Shown piece by piece: positions 16,268 to 25,041 of a stretch of DNA of 32,428 nucleotides. The position numbers were made by a program, and so were the translations under genes. The stretch's first letter is position 1; each line of letters starts with the position of its first letter. Source of the stretch: Promethearchaeota archaeon (GTDB lineage: Archaea > Asgardarchaeota > Lokiarchaeia > Sigyniarchaeales > SOKP01); the NCBI GenBank assembly GCA_029838195.1, contig JALGVJ010000040.1, forward strand, positions 1 to 32,428, read 5' to 3'. The notes below the pieces were generated by a model. It had not been told where the DNA came from. It saw only the letters and a program-made list of their open reading frames with translations, and ran no database searches.

Positions 16268-16438
16268 TCATGTTTTACTCCATTTATGCCCACATAATCC
16301 GCATTTAATCAAGGTTTTATATACGGGAGTTCCTTGCATAGAATAATATAGCACTTCCGATTTATCTGGTTCTTCATGAAGCAATTTATTATTTTCATTA
16401 TTACATCTTGGACATTTTATTCGTTTATAATTACTCAC
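16268..16438 (-). CDS. Small zinc-ribbon protein (56 aa)
   Basis: A short gene starting with GTG at 16438 and ending with TGA at 16268. The product has CPRC (residues 9-12) and CGLCGHKW (46-53), the two halves of a zinc ribbon about 37 residues apart, with a Lys-rich end. This spacing and the final CxxC-GH-x-W are those of small archaeal zinc-ribbon and TFS/RPB9-like proteins, which bind nucleic acid or polymerase. The frame is closed by TGA three codons before the GTG, and no ATG is available, so GTG is the only reasonable start. It is too short for many gene finders and easily missed. The role is unknown. Confidence 0.7.
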   Translation of the reverse strand: MSNYKRIKCPRCNNENNKLLHEEPDKSEVLYYSMQGTPVYKTLIKCGLCGHKWSKT

Positions 16439-16695
16439 GAGGCATCACGTAAGAAGTTTTTTGTAAACATAATATAGTGAATTAATTTAAATCTTGTTAA
16501 ATCAAAAAATAGAGTTCTCCCTTGAGAAAATTGAGAGATAAAATAATATATGAGATTATTTCATCAAATCGACTTTTTATGGGTTAAGAAAGGTATTTCA
16601 AGAGAGAAAACTATTTGAGGATCTATTTTTTTAGTAAGGATAATTATTGTTCCCCATCTTAGATGAACTCCATTCAAGGGATGGGAATATCAACC

Positions 16696-16704
16696 ATATA
16701 TTTA
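16696..16704 (+). promoter_or_regulatory. TATA-like box deciding the flavoprotein start
   Basis: ATATATTTA lies about 40 bases before the ATG at 16741 and after the alternative ATG at 16663. If it is the promoter, transcription begins near 16725 and the upstream ATG cannot be used. It supports the shorter protein, whose start also fits family length. Confidence 0.35.
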
Positions 16705-16740
16705 TTCAAAAAGAAAATTTTAAAGAGTGTTGATTTCATC

Positions 16741-17328
16741 ATGGAAGATATTGAAATGAAAGAAACGAAAGTAAAAAAAAAAATATTAGGTATTATGGGA
16801 AGCCCTCGCAAAAATGGAAATACGCACGTCATGCTCTCGAAGATTTTAGAGGGAGCTAAAGAATCAGGTGCTGAAACGGAAATAATTTTCTTAGGAGATT
16901 TGAGGATTCAAGAATGCGATGGCTGTTACGCTTGTTGGAACGGAAATAATTGTAGTAAGCAAGATGACATGAATGATTTATATGAAAAAATAAGTGAGAG
17001 TGATGTTCTCATATTTGGAACGCCTGTATATTGGTACGGACCTACTGCCTTAATGAAAGCTTTCTTGGCTCGTTTTGTATATTTTAATTGCACGGAAAAT
17101 AGAAAAAAAATAAAAAACAAACGAGCTGTCCTCGCAGTCCCTTTTGAAGAAAATAATTTAGAAACAGCTAATCCTTTAATTCAGATGTTTGAAAAAAGTT
17201 TCAAGTATTTAAATATTCCTTTAATTGAAAAAATCATAGTACCGGGAGTAACTGAAAGAGGAGAAATATTAAAAAAAGAGAAAATCATGATGTATTGTCA
17301 AGAGATTGGGCATGAATTGGCGAAATAG
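16741..17328 (+). CDS. Iron-sulfur flavoprotein (NADPH-dependent FMN reductase fold)
   Basis: A 195-residue flavodoxin-fold protein. KKILGIMGSPRKNGNTHVM (13-31) is the FMN phosphate-binding loop. The compact motif Cys59-x2-Cys62-x2-Cys65-x5-Cys71 (CDGCYACWNGNNC) is that of archaeal iron-sulfur flavoproteins, which hold a 4Fe-4S cluster next to FMN. FGTPVYWYGPTALMKAFLAR is the conserved flavin-edge segment. These proteins move electrons, often to oxygen or peroxide or from ferredoxin. I place the start at 16741. An ATG at 16663 would add 26 residues with no family counterpart, and it lies before a TATA-like box. No redox partner is adjacent. Confidence 0.85.
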   Translation: MEDIEMKETKVKKKILGIMGSPRKNGNTHVMLSKILEGAKESGAETEIIFLGDLRIQECDGCYACWNGNNCSKQDDMNDLYEKISESDVLIFGTPVYWYGPTALMKAFLARFVYFNCTENRKKIKNKRAVLAVPFEENNLETANPLIQMFEKSFKYLNIPLIEKIIVPGVTERGEILKKEKIMMYCQEIGHELAK

Positions 17329-17415
17329 TGAATCTTATTTCATTAAATGTGAAATTATCCTCTTAAATTCAGAGGCGATGCTTAAAAAAAGATTTTTCAA
17401 TGAACTCTTTTTGAT

Positions 17416-17946
17416 TTATTTTATTTTAGTTTTTTTGAGAATGAGGTCTACAATCTCATCTATAGTTTTATTTGTCGTATCAATTTGATAATCAGCATGA
17501 GCTAAATAAAAGGGTTTTCTAAAACTTAAAAGTTCTTCAATTTCCTTTTTAACGTTAGGTTTATTAATTTTAGGTCTTATTTCTTTCCCATCTTTCATAA
17601 TTCTCCTATAAATTTCTTCCTTTGAAGCGGTAAGCAAGATAATAATACAATTTTTTTTCAAATAATCTATGTTAATTTTGTTTAGGACTATACCTCCTCC
17701 ACAAGATATGACTTTTTTTTTCATTTCCGATAATTTTTTACACATTGCGATTTCGAGCTCTCTAAATCTGATTTCTCCATCTTCAGAAAATATCCTGTGA
17801 ATGGGCTTTCCCACTTGGTGTTCAATGAGCTCATCCATTTCGATAAATTCATATGGTACCCCTAATTTTTCTGTTAAGGCTTTTCCCACCTCACTCTTAC
17901 CTGTAGCCATGAACCCAATTAATGCAATTGAATTTTTTTCTATCAT
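17416..17946 (-). CDS. aroK: Shikimate kinase, bacterial (P-loop) type
   Basis: A 176-residue shikimate kinase, which phosphorylates shikimate at O3. Motifs: Walker A GFMATGKS (11-18), an Asp-containing IEMDELIE, the shikimate-binding FRELE, SCGGGIV, and the LID/adenine end RPKIN with R-KPFYLAHADY. Most archaea use an unrelated GHMP-type shikimate kinase, so this bacterial P-loop form is a likely import. It is the last gene on the minus strand after the VWA operon, 168 bases downstream of it, and probably has its own promoter. Together with aroD, aroE and tyrA in this window it supports a working aromatic pathway. Confidence 0.9.
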   Translation of the reverse strand: MIEKNSIALIGFMATGKSEVGKALTEKLGVPYEFIEMDELIEHQVGKPIHRIFSEDGEIRFRELEIAMCKKLSEMKKKVISCGGGIVLNKINIDYLKKNCIIILLTASKEEIYRRIMKDGKEIRPKINKPNVKKEIEELLSFRKPFYLAHADYQIDTTNKTIDEIVDLILKKTKIK

Positions 17947-18114
17947 TTTACTTTTTCCGTTAAAATTATTCGAACCCTTATTAAGTTTTAATGATACATT
18001 TCCAATAATAACATGAAAATATAATAAAAAAAAGGATACACGTAAAATAATTTAATTTTTTCTCAATAGGAGAATTCTAACTTCCTTTCAATTGAAAATT
18101 ATTTGTATGAATCT

Positions 18115-20688
18115 TCATGTTATTTGCTCTAAGACCTCCATTAAAACTTTGGGGATATCTAAAATATTAAGAATGTAAACCATTTTACCTCGTGTGGTTT
18201 TTAAAATCCATTCCGCCATACTTTTTGAATAAGATCTTGTATTCACGCCCAATAAAAATTTTACATTTTGCGCTACATAAGTTTCTAAATTTTTAACAAT
18301 TTCATCATAAGATTCCGAGAATTCGCAATCTGTCAATAAAAAACACACCTTTAATTCTGATGTTGATTCTTTTAATTGCTCTCCACCCCATTCTAACGCT
18401 TTTTGTACTCTTGTCCCTCCACGAGCAGTCAAATCTAATAACTCATCTGCTAGCTCTTCTAGATTTTTATCATCTTTAAATTCCTTTACAATATGGGTGT
18501 TAGATTCAAAAAAACATGCCGCCACTTCTTCTGCCCTTAGCATACCAATTAAAACCATTACAGCAATTGAGCAAGCGGCTAATTTCATTCCACTCATAGA
18601 TCCCGAAATATCTAAAATAAAACAAATAGAAATTCTTCCCTTCTCCGTCTCTCTTACTAAAAGATCTTCCACGGATAGCATGTCTATAGATTTTCCTTGC
18701 ATGACAATATTTTCTATAGAAGCATCAATATCAATTAAATCCAAATCATCTCCTGGTATGAAAATGCGTAATTTATTGGAGGGGACCAATCCCTTTTCGC
18801 CGCTACCTCTCTGATTTGAGATAATGTTCATTGCAATTTGGATTAACGCTTCTTTGACTAAATTTCTCACAAAACTTTTCACTTTAGGAGGAATATCATG
18901 GCGATGTAAAAACCATTGTAATAATAAATTATCTCCGGGACCTGCTGATAAAGATTCTGAGAGCATTTGAGACGCATTAGGATCAATTTTTTCACAAACT
19001 TTAAAGGCATTTCCTAAATTTAAATGCCCCAAAGCCCCCAAAGCTTGAATATTATTAGTATTAATTGCTTTTTGAACGAGTTCATTAAATTGTTCAGAGG
19101 TTAGTGATTTTAACCCGTTTAATATTTTAAAATATCGGTGAAATGTACTCACCTTTTTTTCTAACATGATAAGTAATAATTCATACGTCCCTCCTAATAA
19201 TTCAATTATCTCTGTTTCAGGGATATTTAATTTTTTAGACATGTGGAGGATTTTTTGCTCATTAATGTTAATATTATTAGATAATAAAGTTTCTACTCCA
19301 ATCATGAATTGTTCTGGTGTAGAAGTATGGTTCAATGCTTTCATTCCCACTTCGCATGCTTTTTCTTTTAAAAATTCAGAACAAGATTCATTTTCCGATT
19401 CGAGAGCATAATTATTTAAATCGCGTGAAAGCTTTAACATTTTATTTATAGCTTCTCCATTTCCACTTAAGAATTCATTCATGCTTGAATTGATATTATC
19501 ATTTACCATTTGCTTCCATTTTAAACTTTCATTTCGAGCTTGATATAGTTCTGGTAAGGAAGGTTTAGAATTGCTTTTATTCCATTGGTCAAATAATTTA
19601 CTTGTGAAATTTGTTCCGTGTTTTCCATCTAAGGCTCGCGAGATCTTAAAAGATAACCCCATATCTTGTTTGAGGCTATTAGAAAAAACTTTTTTTTCAT
19701 TAATTTCTGGAACTTCATCAAGTACATTAACTATATCAGAAAGTTCCATCATGTTCGAAATCCTATTAATTAATTGTTTTGAAAAATCTTTCGCTAATTG
19801 AGGAGGCATTCCCGTTTCTTTTAAATATCTCGTAGTTTTAGCAGCTGTCCCAACATCTTCTCTTGATAATACTTGAGATATGTAATCTTGAAAATCGGGA
19901 TGATTTAAACCATGCATTAAAGAAGCTTTTATCCAAGGAATTTTTGTTTGATTCATTAGTTCTTTCCCCCATCCAATCCTGATGATGGCATTGATATCTC
20001 GAGGTGTAAGATTATTTTTTTCTTTCATTATCAATTGATAAAGATATTTTTTTAATTGCTCTAAGGTGTTTAATCCTTTTCCTACTAGCTCCTTATATCC
20101 ACTTCTATGCTCTAATAAATCAATTAAACTCTTGTAAGGTTCATTGCCTTTTTCTGCTTCCTCATATAAAGTATCAATGAAATCCATTATATTTGAAATC
20201 TCCTCCATCACTTGATCCATAACTTTATCGATCTGTACATCTTCTGATAAAATATCCATATCAGCTATTTCGGAAAGAAGATCATCTATAAAATCATCAA
20301 GGATAGCATCTTCACTTTCTCCCGTCAACTTTCCTTTATTAGTAGCAGATGAAGATGCCTCCCTTTTTTTTTTACGTTCCTTAGGAGTACTAAAAATGAT
20401 CTCAAAAGCAACTTTTTCTGCTATTTCTTGATCTTCGATAGGAGTAGTAATTACAGCAGCATTAATGAAATCTTCTGGAATTAAATTAATTTTTCTGTAA
20501 TACATTGCTGTCAATAGCTTAGGAATGGCAATCGCTTGCCGCGTACTGGGAGGATAAAGCAGTTTATCTTTCAATTTCCTCATTCTATATATAAATTCGA
20601 TAGCAAACGTTATGGGCGTCCATTCCAATACTTTATTATTCCAAAAATCTCCTATTTTTCCGGAATTATTTGTGCTCTTTTTAGTCAT
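18115..20688 (-). CDS. Large VWA-domain (MIDAS) protein partner of MoxR
   Basis: An 857-residue soluble protein with a C-terminal von Willebrand A domain. The metal-ion-dependent adhesion site is complete: DISGSMS (Asp693, Ser695, Ser697), Thr759 in ARGGTR, and Asp787 in LLTDCEF. The N-terminus carries PPSTRQAIAIPKLLTAMYY and EDFINAAVITTPIEDQEIA, a pattern seen in VWA proteins that work with MoxR ATPases. The long middle (about 180-640) is helical and unlike anything I know. Residues 121-180 are very acidic. It is the last gene of the operon, 23 bases after MoxR. The family pairing suggests the MoxR ATPase remodels a target bound by this protein. Function beyond that is inference. Confidence 0.85.
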   Translation of the reverse strand: MTKKSTNNSGKIGDFWNNKVLEWTPITFAIEFIYRMRKLKDKLLYPPSTRQAIAIPKLLTAMYYRKINLIPEDFINAAVITTPIEDQEIAEKVAFEIIFSTPKERKKKREASSSATNKGKLTGESEDAILDDFIDDLLSEIADMDILSEDVQIDKVMDQVMEEISNIMDFIDTLYEEAEKGNEPYKSLIDLLEHRSGYKELVGKGLNTLEQLKKYLYQLIMKEKNNLTPRDINAIIRIGWGKELMNQTKIPWIKASLMHGLNHPDFQDYISQVLSREDVGTAAKTTRYLKETGMPPQLAKDFSKQLINRISNMMELSDIVNVLDEVPEINEKKVFSNSLKQDMGLSFKISRALDGKHGTNFTSKLFDQWNKSNSKPSLPELYQARNESLKWKQMVNDNINSSMNEFLSGNGEAINKMLKLSRDLNNYALESENESCSEFLKEKACEVGMKALNHTSTPEQFMIGVETLLSNNININEQKILHMSKKLNIPETEIIELLGGTYELLLIMLEKKVSTFHRYFKILNGLKSLTSEQFNELVQKAINTNNIQALGALGHLNLGNAFKVCEKIDPNASQMLSESLSAGPGDNLLLQWFLHRHDIPPKVKSFVRNLVKEALIQIAMNIISNQRGSGEKGLVPSNKLRIFIPGDDLDLIDIDASIENIVMQGKSIDMLSVEDLLVRETEKGRISICFILDISGSMSGMKLAACSIAVMVLIGMLRAEEVAACFFESNTHIVKEFKDDKNLEELADELLDLTARGGTRVQKALEWGGEQLKESTSELKVCFLLTDCEFSESYDEIVKNLETYVAQNVKFLLGVNTRSYSKSMAEWILKTTRGKMVYILNILDIPKVLMEVLEQIT

Positions 20689-20711
20689 GAAAACCTCCCA
20701 TTATACTCTTA

Positions 20712-21635
20712 TTACGCCACGCCAACTACATTTGTAAGAATTTTTTTTAAAAAGTTGTTGACATTCCTTCCTGGCCGCAATTCTATCGAGTCTGGAATGA
20801 TTAATCTTGCACATTCCGCAATGAGCTTATTATCTACGGATGTATTTAAACGCTGGGCACGTTGAGATACAAAACGGGCAAGTCCTATGCTAGTTCGCAA
20901 GCTTGGAGGTTTTTCGACCATTGGATCTTCCCGGATAGCGATCATTAATTCGATGATCTTTTCTTGCGTCATAGCTGAGAGTTGATACTCTGGGCAATTT
21001 GCTACCATAATTTTTTGTTCTAAAGATCTAGGCGGATAATCCAAATGTATCCACACCTTAATTCTATCCTTGATTGCAGAGGGTAGCTTTCGAGTTCCTT
21101 TCAGCTCTGATGGATTCATAGCGGCGATGACATAAAACTCGCCTTGAACCTTTAACCATGTTTTTAGCTGGGGAATATAGAGGCGTCCTTCCTCCATGGC
21201 ATCTAACATGCTATTTAAAACGTATTCATCGCCTCGATTTAATTCATTAGCTAAAAATATTCCTCCTTTTAATGCGGCTAAAGTAAAGGGCCCTGGAATG
21301 TAAGAATCTGCAGAAAAACCATATTTAAACACGAGGGTAGGATCAAATGATCCGATTAATGTTGCTGGGCGTACGAGATCGGAAAAAGTTACCCAATAGA
21401 ACTCTCTATTTAAATCATATGCAAATTTTCTACACAATGCCGTTTTGCCACACCCTACTGGTCCAACTAATCCAACATATAAACCCGCGTTATATGCATC
21501 TATCATGGCTTCATAAGCATAGCGATATTGTCCTTCCAATACTAAATTTATATCTTCTCGGATATCCGAGATTTCATGTAGTTTCATTAATTTGGAAAAT
21601 TCACTTTTTTCATTTTCTTTTTCTTTTTTAGACAT
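20712..21635 (-). CDS. MoxR-type AAA+ ATPase
   Basis: A 307-residue MoxR-family AAA+ ATPase. Walker A is GPVGCGKT (58-65). The Walker B strand reads GGIFLANELNRGDE (124-137), where the family has DE-x-NR. Here the Asp is Asn130, followed by the catalytic Glu131. The sensor-1 region is VIAAMNPSE, then LPSAIKDRIKVWI holds the arginine-finger position. MoxR proteins act as chaperone-like unfoldases that load metal ions or activate complexes together with VWA proteins. The VWA gene follows after 23 bases, the usual arrangement. The Asn in Walker B could slow hydrolysis or reflect a lineage variant. An unknown 172-aa gene precedes it by 36 bases. Confidence 0.92.
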   Translation of the reverse strand: MSKKEKENEKSEFSKLMKLHEISDIREDINLVLEGQYRYAYEAMIDAYNAGLYVGLVGPVGCGKTALCRKFAYDLNREFYWVTFSDLVRPATLIGSFDPTLVFKYGFSADSYIPGPFTLAALKGGIFLANELNRGDEYVLNSMLDAMEEGRLYIPQLKTWLKVQGEFYVIAAMNPSELKGTRKLPSAIKDRIKVWIHLDYPPRSLEQKIMVANCPEYQLSAMTQEKIIELMIAIREDPMVEKPPSLRTSIGLARFVSQRAQRLNTSVDNKLIAECARLIIPDSIELRPGRNVNNFLKKILTNVVGVA

Positions 21636-21671
21636 AATTCCCTCAAAATTAAATTTTAATTGTTTTCCATA

Positions 21672-22190
21672 TTAATTTTTAAAAAATCTCTCAGTAGTTG
21701 TTGGTTGAATAACAACTGGGAGGTCATAGTTCAATTTTTTGATGACATTCGTTATTTTTAAATATTCATCTTTAGTTAATACCGTTCTCCGCTCAAAATT
21801 TAACCTATTCATGATGTATTTTCCTATAAATGTAGCCTTGAGTCCAGAAACATCATATTTTTTTCCTTTTCTTAATACCTTACATTTGCGGAGTTCTTCA
21901 ATGCGTTTGAATAAGATTAATTTTGCCAAAGGATTCCAAAATTCCTTTTTTTTTAATTCTTCCAACAAGAAATCGCCGTGGTTTAATTGTTCGTTTTTGA
22001 TTAAAAGAAGACTTTCTTTTAGGAAATTTATGTGTAATTTTCTTTTAAAATCCTCTAATGAAATGTAGTTAGAAGCAGATTCTTTAGCGCGATTAATTAC
22101 TCCTTTTATCTTCTCTTTATTTCCTAAATAGATTTCTCCAACTTGGATTTCAAAATCTTTTACAATATCTTCTATTTCTTCTTCACTCAT
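21672..22190 (-). CDS. Operon-conserved protein of unknown function (172 aa)
   Basis: A 172-residue soluble, charged, mostly helical protein that I do not recognise. The N-terminus is acidic (MSEEEIEDIVKDFEIQVGEIY). The middle contains EELKKKEFWNPLAKLILFKRIEEL and the basic RKCKVLRKGKKYDV. No metal-binding, catalytic or membrane pattern is visible. It lies between the Rad50-like gene (nine bases) and the MoxR gene (36 bases), so it is almost certainly co-translated with both. It could be an adaptor between the ATPase modules; that is inference from position. Confidence 0.7.
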   Translation of the reverse strand: MSEEEIEDIVKDFEIQVGEIYLGNKEKIKGVINRAKESASNYISLEDFKRKLHINFLKESLLLIKNEQLNHGDFLLEELKKKEFWNPLAKLILFKRIEELRKCKVLRKGKKYDVSGLKATFIGKYIMNRLNFERRTVLTKDEYLKITNVIKKLNYDLPVVIQPTTTERFFKN

Positions 22191-22199
22191 GGTTTTTCC

Positions 22200-24728
22200 T
22201 TAAACAATTTCTATTTTTTTATTACATTTAATTTTATCTACATCTTGATGAGTAATGAGCAAGACCTGATGGTCCTTAAGAATATTTGCTAAATTTGATA
22301 ATAAATTTACGCGATTGAATCGATCCATAAATTCCGTGGGTTCATCAATGAGTAAAAAAGGAGCTTTTCCAATTATATTACCTAGTGAAAATTTATATGA
22401 AATGCCAAGAATTAATTTTTGTCCTCCTCCTTCATATAACCATGAAGGATAAAATTCTTTTTCAGGCATGCCTTTGGGAGTTGCATATAAACTATAATCA
22501 TCTTTATCCACGTGAATTTTTTTAAATTCTTTTGTTGTTGAGAGAAGATCATGAAATTCCAGAATGTGTTTTTCTAAAATCGAACAAGCATTTTCCCGGA
22601 TCATTCCTTGAATTTCTTTAAAGACTTCTTGATAAAATCGGTATTTTTTAACTAATTTTTCCTTTTTTTCTAAAATTTCAATTTCTTTTGCAGTCTTGGC
22701 AATTTCTTTATCTAATCTTTTCAAATTATTTTTAATTTCTTCTAGATGAGTTTCCATGGTGTCTTTTTGTTGATGTAAATGATCAATGCTCGTTGAAATT
22801 TCTGAAATTTTTGCAATCGTGAATTCTTTCAAATGTTCCTTGATATCCGTGATAGTTTCCATTGAAAAATTATTTTCAGCATTGCCGATTTTTGTAATAA
22901 TAGTCGTAAGTTCCTCAGTAACCGACTTTTTCTCATTCGTTTCTTTATTTTTGAAAGAATTCGCGATATCGGTTAAATTAGTTTTCACGGTTAAAAAAGT
23001 GGAAATTAAAGATTGTTTTTTCTCTACATGATTCTTTTCAATTTCACGTGATTCTATTTCTACATTTTGAAATTTCTTTTTTAAATCATTAAATCGATTT
23101 AATTGACCCCTAAATTCATTATATTTTATTTTTAGCCCACTTTCTTCCTCTCTTAATTTATTTAATTCTTGTTTTTCGGAATTAATGGAATTTTCTAAGG
23201 ATTGATGGGATATTGATAAGTTTTCGAGGATTTTTTCAAAATCTTGATTTAATTCGTTATTTAATTGAGCTTCTAAACTTTTAATTTTGTGGAGAAGGAC
23301 TTCTAAATTTACAAGTCTTTTATTTAATTCTTTTTCATTTTTTCTCAACTCATTCATTCGTTTTGTCATCGATTCCTTCTTTTTTTCATTGTTCCTGATT
23401 TCATCGTTAATTTTGTTTAATTTTGACTTGTATTTTTTAATATCTTCGGTGATTTTAGAGGGATCGATTGGATTTCCACAATATTCGCAAATAGGTTTAT
23501 ACTTCGACTCTTCTCTTCGTTTTAATATTCCTTCAATGTCTCCCTTTTCTCTTTCTGCGTTTCTAAAATATTCTTGTAAATTATTGTTTTCTTTTTCCAA
23601 TTGTGATAATTCCTTACTTATTTCTTGTAATTCTGCTTTCATGTTAATTACTTTTTTTTCAATTACTTCACTATTTCCTGTCTCTTTTGTAATGTCGTCA
23701 ACTTCTTTTAAAATTCCCATTTTTTTCATTTTTAAATTCTCGACTTGCACTTTTTCGCTTTCTAAACTTCTTATTTCTTTTTCTATGGTATCAATTTTTT
23801 TCTCGGATTCAATTAACGTTTTTTTTATGGATTCCAATTTATTTTTCACGTTTTCTACTTGTTTTTCGATTTCTTGATGAGTCCCATGGTTTTTCTCATG
23901 TTCTTTAAGTTCGTTTTTTAACATTTCCTCTTTCAACCGAATATTTTCCAGATCTTTCATAATTTTTTCAAAATTTTCAATGGATTCATTAAGAAATTGG
24001 GAATAGTCTTTAATTTGATTAAATTGATTCAACTCCTGTTCTTTACTTAATAATATCACAGCAATGTTCTCTTGCTCTTTTTTTTGAGAAGCAAAACTCT
24101 TCTGATACTCCGTTTTTTCTTTTCTTGCTTGTTCTAAAGTTGCCTTTAAAGCATCCTTGTATTTTATCTCTTTTTCAAGTTCTAAGGCATATCCCCCAAA
24201 TTCATCAGCTAAAGCACTTGCTGCTTTTATTCCGAAAACAATATCTAATTTCTTATCCCCTCTCAAGATCTCCGATACTGATCCTTGATAAAAATGAACA
24301 CCTGTTTCAAAAAACCGCTTTGATATGCCTAATAATTCCTTAATCTTTAATGACAAATCTTCTTCACGGTCTCCATGATCTGAACTCAATAAATAGATTT
24401 CACCGTCATCTACTATTTTTTTTAATGTAAAATATCCCTTAGCGGAACGTGATTTTCCTGACAACTTATGAACCCGTTGTAATTTGTAAAGAGCTCCATC
24501 TCTACCCTTAAATGTTAATTGAACACCCACGGCATTTTTATTAAAATTTGTGAGCTGAGAAATTTTTTTAAATCCATGCACCCCTCCAAACAAGCAATAT
24601 TCAATCCCATAAAAAATAGTAGATTTACCCGCATTATTTTTTCCATGAATTAAATTAAAATTCTCATCTAGTTCTATGGTAATATCTTCATGCTTTCTAA
24701 AATTCTTTAACCTAATTGATTCTATCAT
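22200..24728 (-). CDS. Rad50/SbcC-like SMC ATPase with zinc hook
   Basis: An 842-residue SMC-type ATPase. N-terminal half: RLKNFRKHEDITIEL and Walker A GKNNAGKST (29-37). Two long coiled coils flank a zinc hook, CEYCGNPI (Cys414, Cys417). C-terminal half: a signature EGGGQKLILG (near 766-775), Walker B FLLIDEPTEFMD (near 791-802) and an H-loop LLITHQD. This is the build of Rad50, which tethers DNA ends. In the signature the usual Ser is Gly. No Mre11/SbcD nuclease gene is beside it. I start at ATG 24728, preceded by a GGAG ribosome-binding site at the right distance; the GTG five codons earlier overlaps that site. It sits nine bases before the 172-aa gene. Confidence 0.88.
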   Translation of the reverse strand: MIESIRLKNFRKHEDITIELDENFNLIHGKNNAGKSTIFYGIEYCLFGGVHGFKKISQLTNFNKNAVGVQLTFKGRDGALYKLQRVHKLSGKSRSAKGYFTLKKIVDDGEIYLLSSDHGDREEDLSLKIKELLGISKRFFETGVHFYQGSVSEILRGDKKLDIVFGIKAASALADEFGGYALELEKEIKYKDALKATLEQARKEKTEYQKSFASQKKEQENIAVILLSKEQELNQFNQIKDYSQFLNESIENFEKIMKDLENIRLKEEMLKNELKEHEKNHGTHQEIEKQVENVKNKLESIKKTLIESEKKIDTIEKEIRSLESEKVQVENLKMKKMGILKEVDDITKETGNSEVIEKKVINMKAELQEISKELSQLEKENNNLQEYFRNAEREKGDIEGILKRREESKYKPICEYCGNPIDPSKITEDIKKYKSKLNKINDEIRNNEKKKESMTKRMNELRKNEKELNKRLVNLEVLLHKIKSLEAQLNNELNQDFEKILENLSISHQSLENSINSEKQELNKLREEESGLKIKYNEFRGQLNRFNDLKKKFQNVEIESREIEKNHVEKKQSLISTFLTVKTNLTDIANSFKNKETNEKKSVTEELTTIITKIGNAENNFSMETITDIKEHLKEFTIAKISEISTSIDHLHQQKDTMETHLEEIKNNLKRLDKEIAKTAKEIEILEKKEKLVKKYRFYQEVFKEIQGMIRENACSILEKHILEFHDLLSTTKEFKKIHVDKDDYSLYATPKGMPEKEFYPSWLYEGGGQKLILGISYKFSLGNIIGKAPFLLIDEPTEFMDRFNRVNLLSNLANILKDHQVLLITHQDVDKIKCNKKIEIV

Positions 24729-24753
24729 GATTTTTATCTCCACTTTAACTTCC

Positions 24754-24975
24754 CTAGATTAAATCTTCTTGAATTAAATTCGATTCAAAAAGCTCCTTGA
24801 TTCTCTTCCTCAAATTTTCCCGCGCTTTTTTCACTAAATTAAATGTTTTCGTTAAATTATTCTCATCGTCATATAAAAAATTAGTATACTCAAAAAGACG
24901 AATTAGATTTTCTTTCTCACTCTCCTCTAAATCAAACTTTTCCAATAATTCTGATATTTTAATTTCAAAACTCAT
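24754..24975 (-). CDS. Small helical protein at the head of the SMC operon
   Basis: A 73-residue highly charged helical protein (MSFEIKISELLEKFDLEESEKE..., then NLVKKARENLRKRIKELFE). It has no cysteine, membrane or DNA-binding motif I can name; the heptad-like leucines suggest a coiled coil. Its stop codon is 25 bases before the SMC start, with the SMC ribosome-binding site in between, so the two are translated from one message. Small helical partners are often subunits binding to a coiled-coil ATPase, but that is inference. Confidence 0.6.
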   Translation of the reverse strand: MSFEIKISELLEKFDLEESEKENLIRLFEYTNFLYDDENNLTKTFNLVKKARENLRKRIKELFESNLIQEDLI

Positions 24976-25041
24976 TTCTTTTCATTTTAGTCTTTTCTTC
25001 TTGAGTTAAGTTTATTTGATTCTGTTTCATTTTTAAATTTT

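Noticed and set aside
16663..16740. Upstream ATG start for the iron-sulfur flavoprotein
   Set aside because: It adds 26 residues without family counterpart and lies before a TATA-like box; the ATG at 16741 fits better.
24729..24743. GTG start for the Rad50-like protein
   Set aside because: It overlaps the ribosome-binding site of the ATG at 24728, and family proteins begin close to that ATG.
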